From: Streptomyces gelaticus
GTDB lineage: Bacteria > Actinomycetota > Actinomycetes > Streptomycetales > Streptomycetaceae
Direction of reading: 5' to 3'
DNA: 64,000 nt
Assembly (NCBI RefSeq): GCF_014649535.1
Contig: NZ_BMTF01000003.1
Location: 62,001 to 126,000 of the forward strand
The notes below the pieces were generated by a model that did not search any database, was not told the DNA's origin, and saw nothing but the letters and a program-made list of their open reading frames with translations. Made by a program: the position numbers and the translations under genes. Shown in pieces: positions 17,797-26,237 of the stretch (the first letter of the stretch is position 1; each line of letters opens with the position of its first letter).

Positions 17797-19023
17797 GTGA
17801 ACGAGACGCAAATTCCTGACGTGACTGTGGTTGTCGGTGCATATGAGGCGATGCCCTACCTCATCCGCTGTCTCGAATCGGTGGAGGCGCAGACCATCGG
17901 GGCCGATCGCATCGAAATTGTTGCGGTCGACGACGGTTCCACCGACGGCACGGGCGAGTACCTGGAGGAATTCGCCGCGCGGTCGAAGGTTCCGACCAGG
18001 GTGGTCAGACAGAAGAACTCCGGCGGACCCAGCGGGCCGCGCAATGTGGGTCTCGGACTGGCCCGCGGCCGCTATGTGTTCTTCCTGGACGCGGACGACT
18101 ACTTCGGGGACGAGGCGCTGGAGCGGATGGTGGCCATGGCCGACCGGGCGGGCACCGACGTGGTGCTCGGCAAGGTGGTCGGCGTGAACAGGGGGGCACC
18201 GCAGTCGATGTGGGGCGCCACCCGAGAACGTGTCGACGTCTACAACTCCAAGGTCATATACACCCTGAGTGCCCAGAAGCTCTTCCGGCGTGAACTCCTG
18301 GAGCGTCTCTCCCTGAGATTCGACGAGAATCTCAGAACCGGTGAGGACGCCCTCTTCACGATGGAGGCATATCTGCGTGGCGCCGGGGTCTCGGTGATCT
18401 CCAATTACGTCTGCTATTACCTGGTGGGCCGTGACGACGGGAAGCACGTCACGAAGAGCGGCACCTATGAATGGCGCTTCGACTCGATGCGCGCCATGAT
18501 GGCGCTCATTCACCGGATCGAGCCCGCGGGTCCGAAACGGGATTTCCTGATGGTCCGGCCCTTCACGGTCGGGATGCTCCAGCAGTTCGGCCCGGTCGTG
18601 CTGAAGGATTCCGAGGAAGTCCGGCGGCACAAGATGGAACTTGTGGCTCCGCTGATGGAAACGTACTGGCACGACGGTGTGGCCCGGCTGATCAAGGTCT
18701 CGGAGCGGCTGCGTCTGGCCTGTGTCGCACAGGGCAGGATGGACCTGCTCATCGAGATGGTGCGGTACATCCGCGCGAAGACGGTCCCGGACGTGGTCCG
18801 CTCGCGCGACGGGCAGACGCTCTACCTCGCGTACCCGCACTTCCGCGACCGCTCAGCAGGTCTGGCCGACTCGAACTACGAGGTGACCGTGCCGGACTGG
18901 CACGACGGCAAGCGCATCGAGCAGCCGAAGGCCGCCGCCCGCCGGGCCTCGCTGTCCCGGCGCGTGGCCCGCAGGATGCGCCGTGACATGAGGCGATGGA
19001 AGGAGCGGCTGAGCGTGGAGTGA
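17797..19023 (+). CDS. GT2-family glycosyltransferase resembling TarP/TarS (polyribitol-phosphate glycosyltransferase)
   Basis: 408 residues. A GT-A fold occupies about 1-240: VTVVVGAYEAMPYL, VDDGSTDGTGEY, a GGPSGPRNVGL step and the DXD-like metal site LDADDY. The stretches GVNRGAPQSMW, VYNSKVIYTLSAQKLFRR and TGEDALFTMEAYLRG follow the pattern I remember from S. aureus TarS/TarP, which add GlcNAc to ribitol-phosphate. The C-terminal part is shorter than in TarS and ends in a strongly basic tail (ARRASLSRRVARRMRR). The sugar donor cannot be inferred. GTG 17797 is chosen because the earlier in-frame GTG lies inside a terminator. Confidence 0.85.
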   Translation: MNETQIPDVTVVVGAYEAMPYLIRCLESVEAQTIGADRIEIVAVDDGSTDGTGEYLEEFAARSKVPTRVVRQKNSGGPSGPRNVGLGLARGRYVFFLDADDYFGDEALERMVAMADRAGTDVVLGKVVGVNRGAPQSMWGATRERVDVYNSKVIYTLSAQKLFRRELLERLSLRFDENLRTGEDALFTMEAYLRGAGVSVISNYVCYYLVGRDDGKHVTKSGTYEWRFDSMRAMMALIHRIEPAGPKRDFLMVRPFTVGMLQQFGPVVLKDSEEVRRHKMELVAPLMETYWHDGVARLIKVSERLRLACVAQGRMDLLIEMVRYIRAKTVPDVVRSRDGQTLYLAYPHFRDRSAGLADSNYEVTVPDWHDGKRIEQPKAAARRASLSRRVARRMRRDMRRWKERLSVE

Positions 19024-19161
19024 CGGCCGCTTGTCCTGCGGGTGGACCCCGAGTGCACCCGCAGAACCGATTCACCGAAGATCACACCAAGAAGCATCAG
19101 TAAAATCGTCCGGACGTCGCGCCCGCGACAGGACCGACAGATCACCATGGGGACTGGTCAC

Positions 19162-20232
19162 GTGAAGGCTCTCGTACTATCCGGAGGGGCCGGCACACGC
19201 CTGCGTCCCATCACACACACCTCGGCCAAGCAGTTGGTGCCCGTGGCCAACAAGCCCGTGCTCTTCTACGGGCTGGAAGCCATCGCGGAAGCGGGCATCA
19301 CCGAGGTCGGCATCATCGTCGGCGACACCGCGCCCGAGATCCGCGAGGCGGTCGGCGACGGTTCCGCGCTCGGCATCGAGGTCACGTACATCCCGCAGGA
19401 CGAGCCGCTCGGGCTCGCCCACGCGGTGCTGATCGCCCGCGACTTCCTGGGGGACGACGACTTCGTCATGTACCTCGGCGACAACTTCATCGTCGGTGGC
19501 ATCACCGGTCTGGTGGAGGAGTTCCGCGCGGACAAGCCCGATGCACAGATCCTGCTGACGCAGGTGCCCAACCCGACCTCCTTCGGCGTCGCGGAGCTCG
19601 ACGCCAACGGCCGGGTCGCGGCGCTGGAGGAGAAGCCGAAGGAGCCCAAGAGCGATCTGGCGCTCGTCGGCGTCTACCTCTTCACCCCCGCCATCCACGA
19701 GGCGGTCCGCTCGATCGAGCCCTCCTGGCGCGGCGAGCTGGAGATCACGCACGCCATCCAGTGGCTGATCGACCAGAAGCGCGACGTGCGCTCCACCACG
19801 ATCCACGGCTACTGGAAGGACACCGGCAACGTCACCGACATGCTGGAGGTCAACCGGACCGTCCTGGAGGCCGTCGAGCCGTTCCACGAGGACGCCGAGG
19901 TCGACGAGGACAGCGAGATCATCGGCCGGGTGCGGATCGAGGCGGGTGCCAAGGTCAGCGGCAGCCGTATCGTCGGGCCCGTGGTCATCGGCGCGCGTTC
20001 GGTGATCAGCGGCGCGTACGTGGGCCCGTTCACCTCGGTCTCGGAGGACGTCCGCATCGAGGACAGCGAGATCGAGTACTCCATCGTCCTGCGGGGAGCC
20101 TCCATCGCCGGTGTCCGCCGTGTCGAGGCCTCGCTCATCGGCCGTGACGTCGAAGTGACCCCCGCGCCCCGTTCCCCGTCCGCCCACCGACTCGTACTCG
20201 GCGACCACAGCAAGGTGCAGATCTCTTCATGA
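19162..20232 (+). CDS. rfbA: Glucose-1-phosphate thymidylyltransferase (long RmlA form)
   Basis: 356 residues. Makes dTDP-glucose from dTTP and glucose-1-phosphate, the first step to dTDP-L-rhamnose. The nucleotidyltransferase signature LSGGAGTRLRP opens the protein, followed by YLGDNF, EEKPKEP and GYWKDTG. The last 110 residues contain left-handed beta-helix hexapeptide repeats, as in the long RmlA/StrD group. Start GTG 19162 with GGGGA 8 bases upstream; ATG 19147 would add 5 residues. It overlaps rfbB by four bases (ATGA), so the genes are translationally coupled. Confidence 0.95.
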   Translation: MKALVLSGGAGTRLRPITHTSAKQLVPVANKPVLFYGLEAIAEAGITEVGIIVGDTAPEIREAVGDGSALGIEVTYIPQDEPLGLAHAVLIARDFLGDDDFVMYLGDNFIVGGITGLVEEFRADKPDAQILLTQVPNPTSFGVAELDANGRVAALEEKPKEPKSDLALVGVYLFTPAIHEAVRSIEPSWRGELEITHAIQWLIDQKRDVRSTTIHGYWKDTGNVTDMLEVNRTVLEAVEPFHEDAEVDEDSEIIGRVRIEAGAKVSGSRIVGPVVIGARSVISGAYVGPFTSVSEDVRIEDSEIEYSIVLRGASIAGVRRVEASLIGRDVEVTPAPRSPSAHRLVLGDHSKVQISS

Positions 20233-21215
20233 CCACCAACATCCTGGTGACCGGCGGCGCCGGCTTCATCGGCTCGCACTACGTCCGTACGGTGCTCGGC
20301 CCCGAGGGCCCCGGCGACATCGCCGTCACCGTGCTCGACAAGCTCACCTACGCGGGCAACCCGGCCAACCTCGACGAGGTCCGCGACCACCCCGGTTTCC
20401 GGTTCGTGCAGGGTGACATCTGCGACCCGGAGCTGGTCGCCAAGCTGATGGCCGAGCACGACCAGGTGGTGCACTTCGCCGCCGAGTCCCATGTGGACCG
20501 TTCCATCGACGGCGGCGCCGAGTTCGTCCGTACCAACGTCGTGGGCACCCACACCCTGATCCACGCCGCGCACCTGGCGGGCATCAAGACCTTTGTGCAC
20601 ATCTCCACCGACGAGGTCTACGGCTCGATCGACGAGGGCTCCTGGCCCGAGACCGACCCGCTCGCGCCCAATTCGCCCTACTCCGCGGCCAAGGCGTCCA
20701 GCGACCTGATCGCGCTCTCCTACCACCGCACCCACGGCCTCGACGTGCGGGTGACCCGCTGCTCCAACAACTACGGGCACCACCACTTCCCCGAGAAGGT
20801 CATCCCGCTCTTCGTCACCAACCTGCTGGACGGCAAGACGGTCCCGCTCTACGGCGACGGCGCCAATGTCCGCGACTGGCTGCACATCGACGACCACGTC
20901 CAGGGCATCGAGCTGGTCCGCACCAAGGGCCGGGCCGGCGAGGTGTACAACATCGGCGGCGGCACCGAGCTCTCCAACAAGGAGCTCACCGGCCTGCTGC
21001 TGGACGCCTGCGGCGCCGACTGGGACACCAGCGTCACGTACGTCGAGGACCGCAAGGGCCACGACCGCCGCTACTCGGTCGACTGCACCAAGATCCGCGA
21101 GGAACTCGGCTACGAGCCCCGCAAGGACTTCCGCGCCGGCCTCGCCGAGACCGTGCAGTGGTACCGCGACAACCGCGCCTGGTGGGAGCCGCTGAAGGAC
21201 CGGGCCGCGCTGTGA
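20229..21215 (+). CDS. rfbB: dTDP-glucose 4,6-dehydratase
   Basis: 328 residues, standard length. Extended SDR with NAD motif GGAGFIGSH, active-site STDEVYGS (Thr/Asp/Glu triad) and catalytic Tyr/Lys in PYSAAK. Converts dTDP-glucose to dTDP-4-keto-6-deoxyglucose. Overlaps rfbA by ATGA and rfbD by GTGA, giving a tightly coupled A-B-D operon. Confidence 0.97.
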   Translation: MTTNILVTGGAGFIGSHYVRTVLGPEGPGDIAVTVLDKLTYAGNPANLDEVRDHPGFRFVQGDICDPELVAKLMAEHDQVVHFAAESHVDRSIDGGAEFVRTNVVGTHTLIHAAHLAGIKTFVHISTDEVYGSIDEGSWPETDPLAPNSPYSAAKASSDLIALSYHRTHGLDVRVTRCSNNYGHHHFPEKVIPLFVTNLLDGKTVPLYGDGANVRDWLHIDDHVQGIELVRTKGRAGEVYNIGGGTELSNKELTGLLLDACGADWDTSVTYVEDRKGHDRRYSVDCTKIREELGYEPRKDFRAGLAETVQWYRDNRAWWEPLKDRAAL

Positions 21216-22096
21216 GCGCCGTCTGGCTGGTCACCGGGGCCGCCGGGATGCTGGGCCAGGACGTCCTGGCCCGGCTCGCCGGTGAGGATGTCACCGCGGT
21301 CGCCGCGGACCGGGCGGCCGTGGACATCACCGACCCGGAGTCGGTGCGGGCGGCCTTCGAGGAGCACCGCCCTGCCGTGGTGGTGAACTGCGCCGCCTGG
21401 ACCGCGGTCGACGACGCCGAGTCCCAGGAGGACGCCGCGCTGCGGGTCAACGGCACGGGCCCCGCGGTCCTCGCCGAGGCCTGCCGCGAGCACGGCGCCG
21501 TGCTCCTCCAGGTCTCCACCGACTACGTCTTCGCCGGTGATGGCGAGAAGCCGTACGCCGAGGACGACCCGACCGGGCCGCGCAGTGCGTACGGCCGTAC
21601 CAAGCTGGCCGGCGAGCAGGCCGTGCTGAGCACCCTGCCGGAGACCGGTTATGTGGTCCGCACGGCCTGGCTCTACGGTGCGGGCGGCGGCAACTTCGTC
21701 CGTACGATGATCAAGCTGGAGGGCGTCAAGGACACCCTCGACGTGGTGGACGACCAGCGCGGTCAGCCCACCTGGACCGTCGATCTGGCCGACCGGCTGG
21801 TCCGGCTCGGGCAGGCCGCCCTCGCGGGTGGCGCCCCCGCCGGTGTCTACCACGGCACCAGCGGCGGCGAGACGACCTGGTTCGGCTTCACCCGCGAGAT
21901 CTTCCGGCTGCTCGGCACCGACCCGGAGCGGGTCCGCCCCACGACCAGCGAGGCCTTCGTGCGGCCGGCTCCCCGGCCCGCGTTCAGCGTGCTGGGCCAC
22001 GACCGCTGGGCCGCGGCCGGGATCGAGCCGGTCCGGGACTGGCGGGCGGCGCTGGCCGAAGCCTTTCCGGCACTTCTCGCGGCAGAGCGGCCATGA
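21212..22096 (+). CDS. rfbD: dTDP-4-dehydrorhamnose reductase
   Basis: 294 residues. Last step to dTDP-L-rhamnose. Features are VTGAAGMLGQDV (NADPH binding), VVNCAAWTAVDDAE, STDYVFAGDG, and catalytic Tyr/Lys in SAYGRTKLAGE. GTG 21212 overlaps the rfbB stop by four bases. The 155 bases after it (22097-22251) are unusually A+T-rich for this genome and probably hold the promoter of the next gene. Confidence 0.96.
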   Translation: MSAVWLVTGAAGMLGQDVLARLAGEDVTAVAADRAAVDITDPESVRAAFEEHRPAVVVNCAAWTAVDDAESQEDAALRVNGTGPAVLAEACREHGAVLLQVSTDYVFAGDGEKPYAEDDPTGPRSAYGRTKLAGEQAVLSTLPETGYVVRTAWLYGAGGGNFVRTMIKLEGVKDTLDVVDDQRGQPTWTVDLADRLVRLGQAALAGGAPAGVYHGTSGGETTWFGFTREIFRLLGTDPERVRPTTSEAFVRPAPRPAFSVLGHDRWAAAGIEPVRDWRAALAEAFPALLAAERP

Positions 22097-22251
22097 TCAT
22101 GAATTGATCTTACGAACGGTCAAATCACGTCGTTTTCAAAGATTTTCACAACCATGGTTTACATGAGGGAGAACGCTTACATCACAGTGTGGTCATGAGG
22201 TAACTTCGCCGGGCACCAGACCAGTTGATTTCCTGCGAAGGGCTGCTCCGA

Positions 22252-23046
22252 GTGAACCGCCACGACTTCCTGCGTCATCTGCACCGTGTGTACCGTCCCC
22301 GGAACTATCTGGAGATCGGGGTCAACGACGGCAGAAGCCTGGCCCTTTCACGGGTCCCTTCCGTCGCCGTCGACCCCGCCTTCCGGGTCGTGACGGACAT
22401 CAGCTGTGACGTCCACCTGGTCAAGGCGACGAGCGACGACTTCTTCGCCCGCAAGGACCCGCTGCTGCACCTGCGCAACGGCCGGAACCCGTTCCGTGCG
22501 CTCGCCCGCCGCGATCCGCTCAACGTTCTCGGCGGGGACCCGAAGCTCGAGCTTTCCTTCATCGACGGCATGCACCTCTTCGAGTACGCCCTGCGCGACT
22601 TCATGAACGTGGAGAAGCACTCCCGCTGGTCGAGCGTGATCGTGCTGGACGACATGCTCCCGCGCGACGTCGACGAGGCGGCCCGCGACCGGCACACCAA
22701 GTACTGGACCGGCGACGTGTACAAGGCCGTGCAGGTACTGCGCCGCTACCGCCCCGACCTGGTGGTCGTCGAGGTGGACACGGAACCGACCGGCGTGGTC
22801 GCCGTGTTCGGCGCCAACCCGGAGAGCGAGGTCCTGAAGAACGCGTACGACGAGATCATCGAGGAGTTCGTCGTACCCGATCCGCAGGACGTGCCCGAAG
22901 AGGTGCTGGTACGCAAGAACGCCGTCCGGCCCGAGACACTGCTCCGCGCCGACTTCTGGCCGGCCCTGGCCCGCGCCCGCAATCTGCGCCGCCCGCGCTC
23001 CGCGTTCGCGCCGCTGCGCTCGCGCATCGAGGCCGTGACGGGCTGA
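22252..23046 (+). CDS. Class I SAM-dependent methyltransferase-like protein
   Basis: 264 residues. The motif NYLEIGVNDGRSLAL (about 19-33) looks like the glycine-rich SAM-binding loop, and LSFIDGMHLFEYALRDF (about 102-118) like the acidic motif and helix of Methyltransf_24 proteins. It lies in the wall-polymer cluster directly after rmlABD, so O-methylation of a sugar in the polymer is a reasonable guess. A purely structural role is not excluded. The C-terminal 70 residues match no motif I know. GTG 22252 has GAAGGG about 10 bases upstream. It runs convergent with rfbC, with a shared terminator between them. Confidence 0.75.
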   Translation: MNRHDFLRHLHRVYRPRNYLEIGVNDGRSLALSRVPSVAVDPAFRVVTDISCDVHLVKATSDDFFARKDPLLHLRNGRNPFRALARRDPLNVLGGDPKLELSFIDGMHLFEYALRDFMNVEKHSRWSSVIVLDDMLPRDVDEAARDRHTKYWTGDVYKAVQVLRRYRPDLVVVEVDTEPTGVVAVFGANPESEVLKNAYDEIIEEFVVPDPQDVPEEVLVRKNAVRPETLLRADFWPALARARNLRRPRSAFAPLRSRIEAVTG

Positions 23047-23063
23047 CCGGAGCCGGACAGCAC

Positions 23064-23099
23064 GAAGCCCCCGTGATCCGCACGGACCACGGGGGCTTC
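23064..23099. terminator. Bidirectional terminator between convergent genes
   Basis: Perfect 12-bp stem, GAAGCCCCCGTG (23064-23075) with CACGGGGGCTTC (23088-23099), 12-base loop. It serves both the methyltransferase-like gene and rfbC. Confidence 0.85.
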
Positions 23100-23113
23100 G
23101 GCGTACCCGGGGG

Positions 23114-23713
23114 TCAGCCGCGGGCGCGCAGCTGCGCGTAGTACTCCTGGCACGCCTCGTACGTGGGCAGCAGGCCCTGCCGCTCGGCCTCGGCCAGCGA
23201 GGGCGCCGCGGCGTCCTTGTCGGACAGCAGCGGGGTGATCCCTTGCGGCCACTCGATGCCCAGCTCGGGGTCGAGCGGGTTGATGCCGTGCTCGCGGCCG
23301 GGCGCGTAGCCCTCGGAGCACAAGTAGGCGACGGAGGCGTCGTCCGTCAGCGCCATGAAGGCGTGGCCGAGGCCCTCGGCGAGGTAGACGGAGTGGTGGT
23401 CGATGTCGTCGAGCCGGACGGCTTCCCACTGCTTGTACGTGGGGGAGCCGACCCGGATGTCCACGATGACGTCGAGCACCGCGCCGCGCACGCACTTGAC
23501 GTACTTCGCCTGGCTCGGCGGCACGTCGGCGAAGTGCACGCCGCGCAGCGTTCCCCGGCTGGAGACGGAGAAGTTGGCCTGCGCCAGCCGCAGCGTGTGC
23601 CCGACGGCCTCGCTGAGCTCCGACGCCTTGAACCACTCGTGGAAGCTGCCGCGGCTGTCCGGGAAGACCTTGGGCTCATGCACCCAGGCCCCTGCGATGG
23701 AGAGCTGCCGCAT
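23114..23713 (-). CDS. rfbC: dTDP-4-dehydrorhamnose 3,5-epimerase
   Basis: 199 residues, cupin fold, standard length. Contains FKASEL, the catalytic His region GTLRGVHFADVP, VKCVRGAVLDVIVDIR, and AEGLGHAFMALTDDA. Completes the dTDP-L-rhamnose pathway with rmlA, B and D, which lie on the opposite strand 1 kb away. Preceded on the same strand by a large glycosyltransferase with an 86-base gap. AAGGA lies upstream of the ATG at 23713. Confidence 0.96.
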   Translation of the reverse strand: MRQLSIAGAWVHEPKVFPDSRGSFHEWFKASELSEAVGHTLRLAQANFSVSSRGTLRGVHFADVPPSQAKYVKCVRGAVLDVIVDIRVGSPTYKQWEAVRLDDIDHHSVYLAEGLGHAFMALTDDASVAYLCSEGYAPGREHGINPLDPELGIEWPQGITPLLSDKDAAAPSLAEAERQGLLPTYEACQEYYAQLRARG

Positions 23714-23799
23714 GCGATCACGTCCTTGTTCTGTCGCTCGTGGCCGATGGACCCGGCCGGTGTGTGCTGGTGAAAAGCGTACGGAGGTACGGGGCGGGG

Positions 23800-25839
23800 T
23801 CAGCCGGTGAACCGGGCGGCGAGGCGCCGCGCCCGCTTGCGGCTCTTGGCCGGGAGCCGGCGCACCAGAGGACCGCCGACCGCGCGCAGCGCGCGGCGCA
23901 GCTTGGCCTTCTGGCGCCTGCCGACGATCCCCTGCATGATCTCGGCCTCGATCGCGGGCACGCTCTGCGGGACGGTGATCCGGCCGCCCTTGCCGACGGT
24001 GACGTCGCAGAGGTGGAACGCGGGGTGCTTGTCGCCGTCCAGCCGGGCCGCGAGCTTCCAGACGCCGGGCGCGACGCCCGACGCGCGGTCGGGCACGGTC
24101 AGGTGGGCCCGGCCGTCGGTGGGGCGCAGCATGGTGCGGAGCTGGTGGGACGGTCCGTCGGAGCCGTCGGCCGGGCTCAGGACCAGCGTGGTCTCGGAGG
24201 GCGCGGTGGCGGACGTGGTGAACAGATCCAGCCGCAGTTCGGTGGGGCTGCCGGGGGAGCGGCGGACCGGACGGCCTTCGAGGTACTCGGCCAGCCTCTT
24301 GGCGCGACGGGCCACGTCGAGGGTGATGTTGCCGTGCGGGTCGGTGAAGTAGGGGATGACGGCACGGGCCGGCGAACCCAGCGAGGCGGGCAGGCAGGCG
24401 GCGTCCACCTCCGGGGCGCGGTCGGCGCCGAGCCGGGCCTTGCGGACCAGACCGAGACCGCGCAGCGGCACCCAGACGTCCCAGAAGCCGCGCGACACCC
24501 GGCCGCGGCCCTTGACCGCCTCCGAACCGATCTGGCCACTGCCGTGCAGGACAACCTCGCAGACGTCGTCGCCGAGCTCTTCGATACGGGCGGTGAAGGT
24601 TGCGGGGCAGGACCACTCGACGGCCGTCTCGCGGTTGCGCAGCGACAGCTCGGCGGAGAATCCGGACATGTCGTCGGTGACGTCCAGGAGCTCGCCGTCC
24701 GGCAGCAGACCCTCGGTGATGTCGGGGTGCAGGAAGTAGCGCCCGTCGCGGCGCAGCAGCGTCAGCGGGGCCTGGTCCTCGCCGTGGACGAGACGGCCGC
24801 TGATGGTGAGGTCGATCCGGCCGTCCGGACGCCAGGCGAACTTCTCCAGGCGGGCTGCCGCCTTGACCGACGCGGCGAACCGGGAGATCCGGACGAGGCC
24901 CTGGCGGTCGTTGTTGCGCAGCAGCGTGGAGCGCAGCCGGAGCACCGGGCCGAGCCCGTCGTGCACCCCGTCGTGCATGAAGTCCGTGGCCAGTTCCTGG
25001 ACGGCGTCGCACATCTCGTCCAGGTATTCGGGCTCGTACTTGAGGACGGCGGGCTCGCTGAGCCGGCCGAGCATCTCGACGCGGTAGAAGCGGCGCAGCA
25101 GCATGTCCCGGAACTCGCCGGGCTCCGTGTTCTCCACGACGACGTCGAGGACCTCACGGAGGTTGCCGTAGTAGCCGGACGGGACGATCTTCGCGGAACC
25201 GGCGTTCTGGCCGTCGTCCCGGCGGGAGTAGTAGTAGCAGGTGTAGCTGCCGAGGATCGAGACGACCTTGGCGGGGAAGTACGCCTGCATCATGTAGAGC
25301 TGGTCCTCGAGCCGGCGCTTGCCCTCGGGGTAGGCGATGCCGTTCTCGCGGAGGAACTCCGTACGGAACATCTTGTGCGGCGTGAGGCTGTCGTACAGGG
25401 GCGCGTCGTGCAGGGTGCACTTCTCGCGGTTCTTCTTGAACACGCCGTGCGGGACGCCGCGGAAGTTGCTCGCCACCTTGCCGATGACGATGTCCGAACC
25501 GTTGCGGTGGCCCATGTCGTACAGCCGCTGCAGGGCGCCGGAGGCGAGGTAGTCGTCCTGGTCGACGAACTGGACGTACTCGCCCTTCGCCTCGTCCACA
25601 CCGATGTTGCGGGGCTTTCCGGGCCAGCCGGAGTTCGGGATGGTGATCACACGGAAATGCGGGTGCTCCCCGGCCAGCTTCTCGAGTCTCTCGCGAGTGT
25701 CGTCCGTCGAGCCATCGTTGACGAAGAGAACTTCGAATTCCCCTGCCGGGAGGGTCTGTCGCAGCAGCGAGTCGATGCAGGGGTCGATGTACTTGCCCGG
25801 GTTGTATACAGGAATGACGACACTTACTTTGACTGGCAT
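23800..25839 (-). CDS. Large GT2 glycosyltransferase resembling full-length TarS
   Basis: 679 residues. The GT-A domain spans about 1-320: VSVVIPVYNPGKYIDPC, FVNDGSTDDT, GWPGKPRNIGVDEAKGEY, metal-site VDQDDY, and ASNFRGVPHGVFKK. The C-terminal half (about 340-640) is beta-rich and includes VIPYFTDPHGNITLDV, close to a segment I remember from the TarS C-terminal trimerisation module. The end is very basic (RRLPAKSRKRARRL). Probably glycosylates a polyol-phosphate wall polymer. The promoter must lie in 25840-26237, divergent from proB. Transcription continues to rfbC. ATG 25839 begins the conserved fold at residue 5. Confidence 0.85.
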   Translation of the reverse strand: MPVKVSVVIPVYNPGKYIDPCIDSLLRQTLPAGEFEVLFVNDGSTDDTRERLEKLAGEHPHFRVITIPNSGWPGKPRNIGVDEAKGEYVQFVDQDDYLASGALQRLYDMGHRNGSDIVIGKVASNFRGVPHGVFKKNREKCTLHDAPLYDSLTPHKMFRTEFLRENGIAYPEGKRRLEDQLYMMQAYFPAKVVSILGSYTCYYYSRRDDGQNAGSAKIVPSGYYGNLREVLDVVVENTEPGEFRDMLLRRFYRVEMLGRLSEPAVLKYEPEYLDEMCDAVQELATDFMHDGVHDGLGPVLRLRSTLLRNNDRQGLVRISRFAASVKAAARLEKFAWRPDGRIDLTISGRLVHGEDQAPLTLLRRDGRYFLHPDITEGLLPDGELLDVTDDMSGFSAELSLRNRETAVEWSCPATFTARIEELGDDVCEVVLHGSGQIGSEAVKGRGRVSRGFWDVWVPLRGLGLVRKARLGADRAPEVDAACLPASLGSPARAVIPYFTDPHGNITLDVARRAKRLAEYLEGRPVRRSPGSPTELRLDLFTTSATAPSETTLVLSPADGSDGPSHQLRTMLRPTDGRAHLTVPDRASGVAPGVWKLAARLDGDKHPAFHLCDVTVGKGGRITVPQSVPAIEAEIMQGIVGRRQKAKLRRALRAVGGPLVRRLPAKSRKRARRLAARFTG

Positions 25840-26237
25840 TACTGCTGTCCCATGTCTGTGAGAAGTCCCTCTGGCAGGCGGCGGATGAGGGGCCTGCGCT
25901 GCTGAAAATGGGCATAGGAAGCCACCCGCCGTTCACCCTATCGGCTATTAGATGATCGAGACGCCCCGATGGTTGCGTGCTCCGGCACGGCGTGATTCTG
26001 CCGACAGTGTGCGGATACGGCCCGAGGAGTCCCGGGACATTCGGTATATGCGCGCGGATGAACGGCCGGTGCGGCGCGACCGCCGAGAGGTGCCGGTCCG
26101 GGGCGCGGTCCCACGGCCCGCCCGGCCCGGTTCGCGGATCCGGCGGGCACCGTCCAGAGGGCGGAACGCGCAGGCGCCGGTTCTGCCGCTCGCGTAGATT
26201 GCGGGGGCCGGGTGAGGCCGAATCATTGGGGATGGAC
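25840..26237. other. Intergenic region between divergent glycosyltransferase and proB
   Basis: 398 bases without a supportable gene. It must hold the promoters for both directions. On the + strand TAGATT (26195-26200) could be a -10 for proB, but no good -35 is seen. Nothing else is recognisable. Confidence 0.5.
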
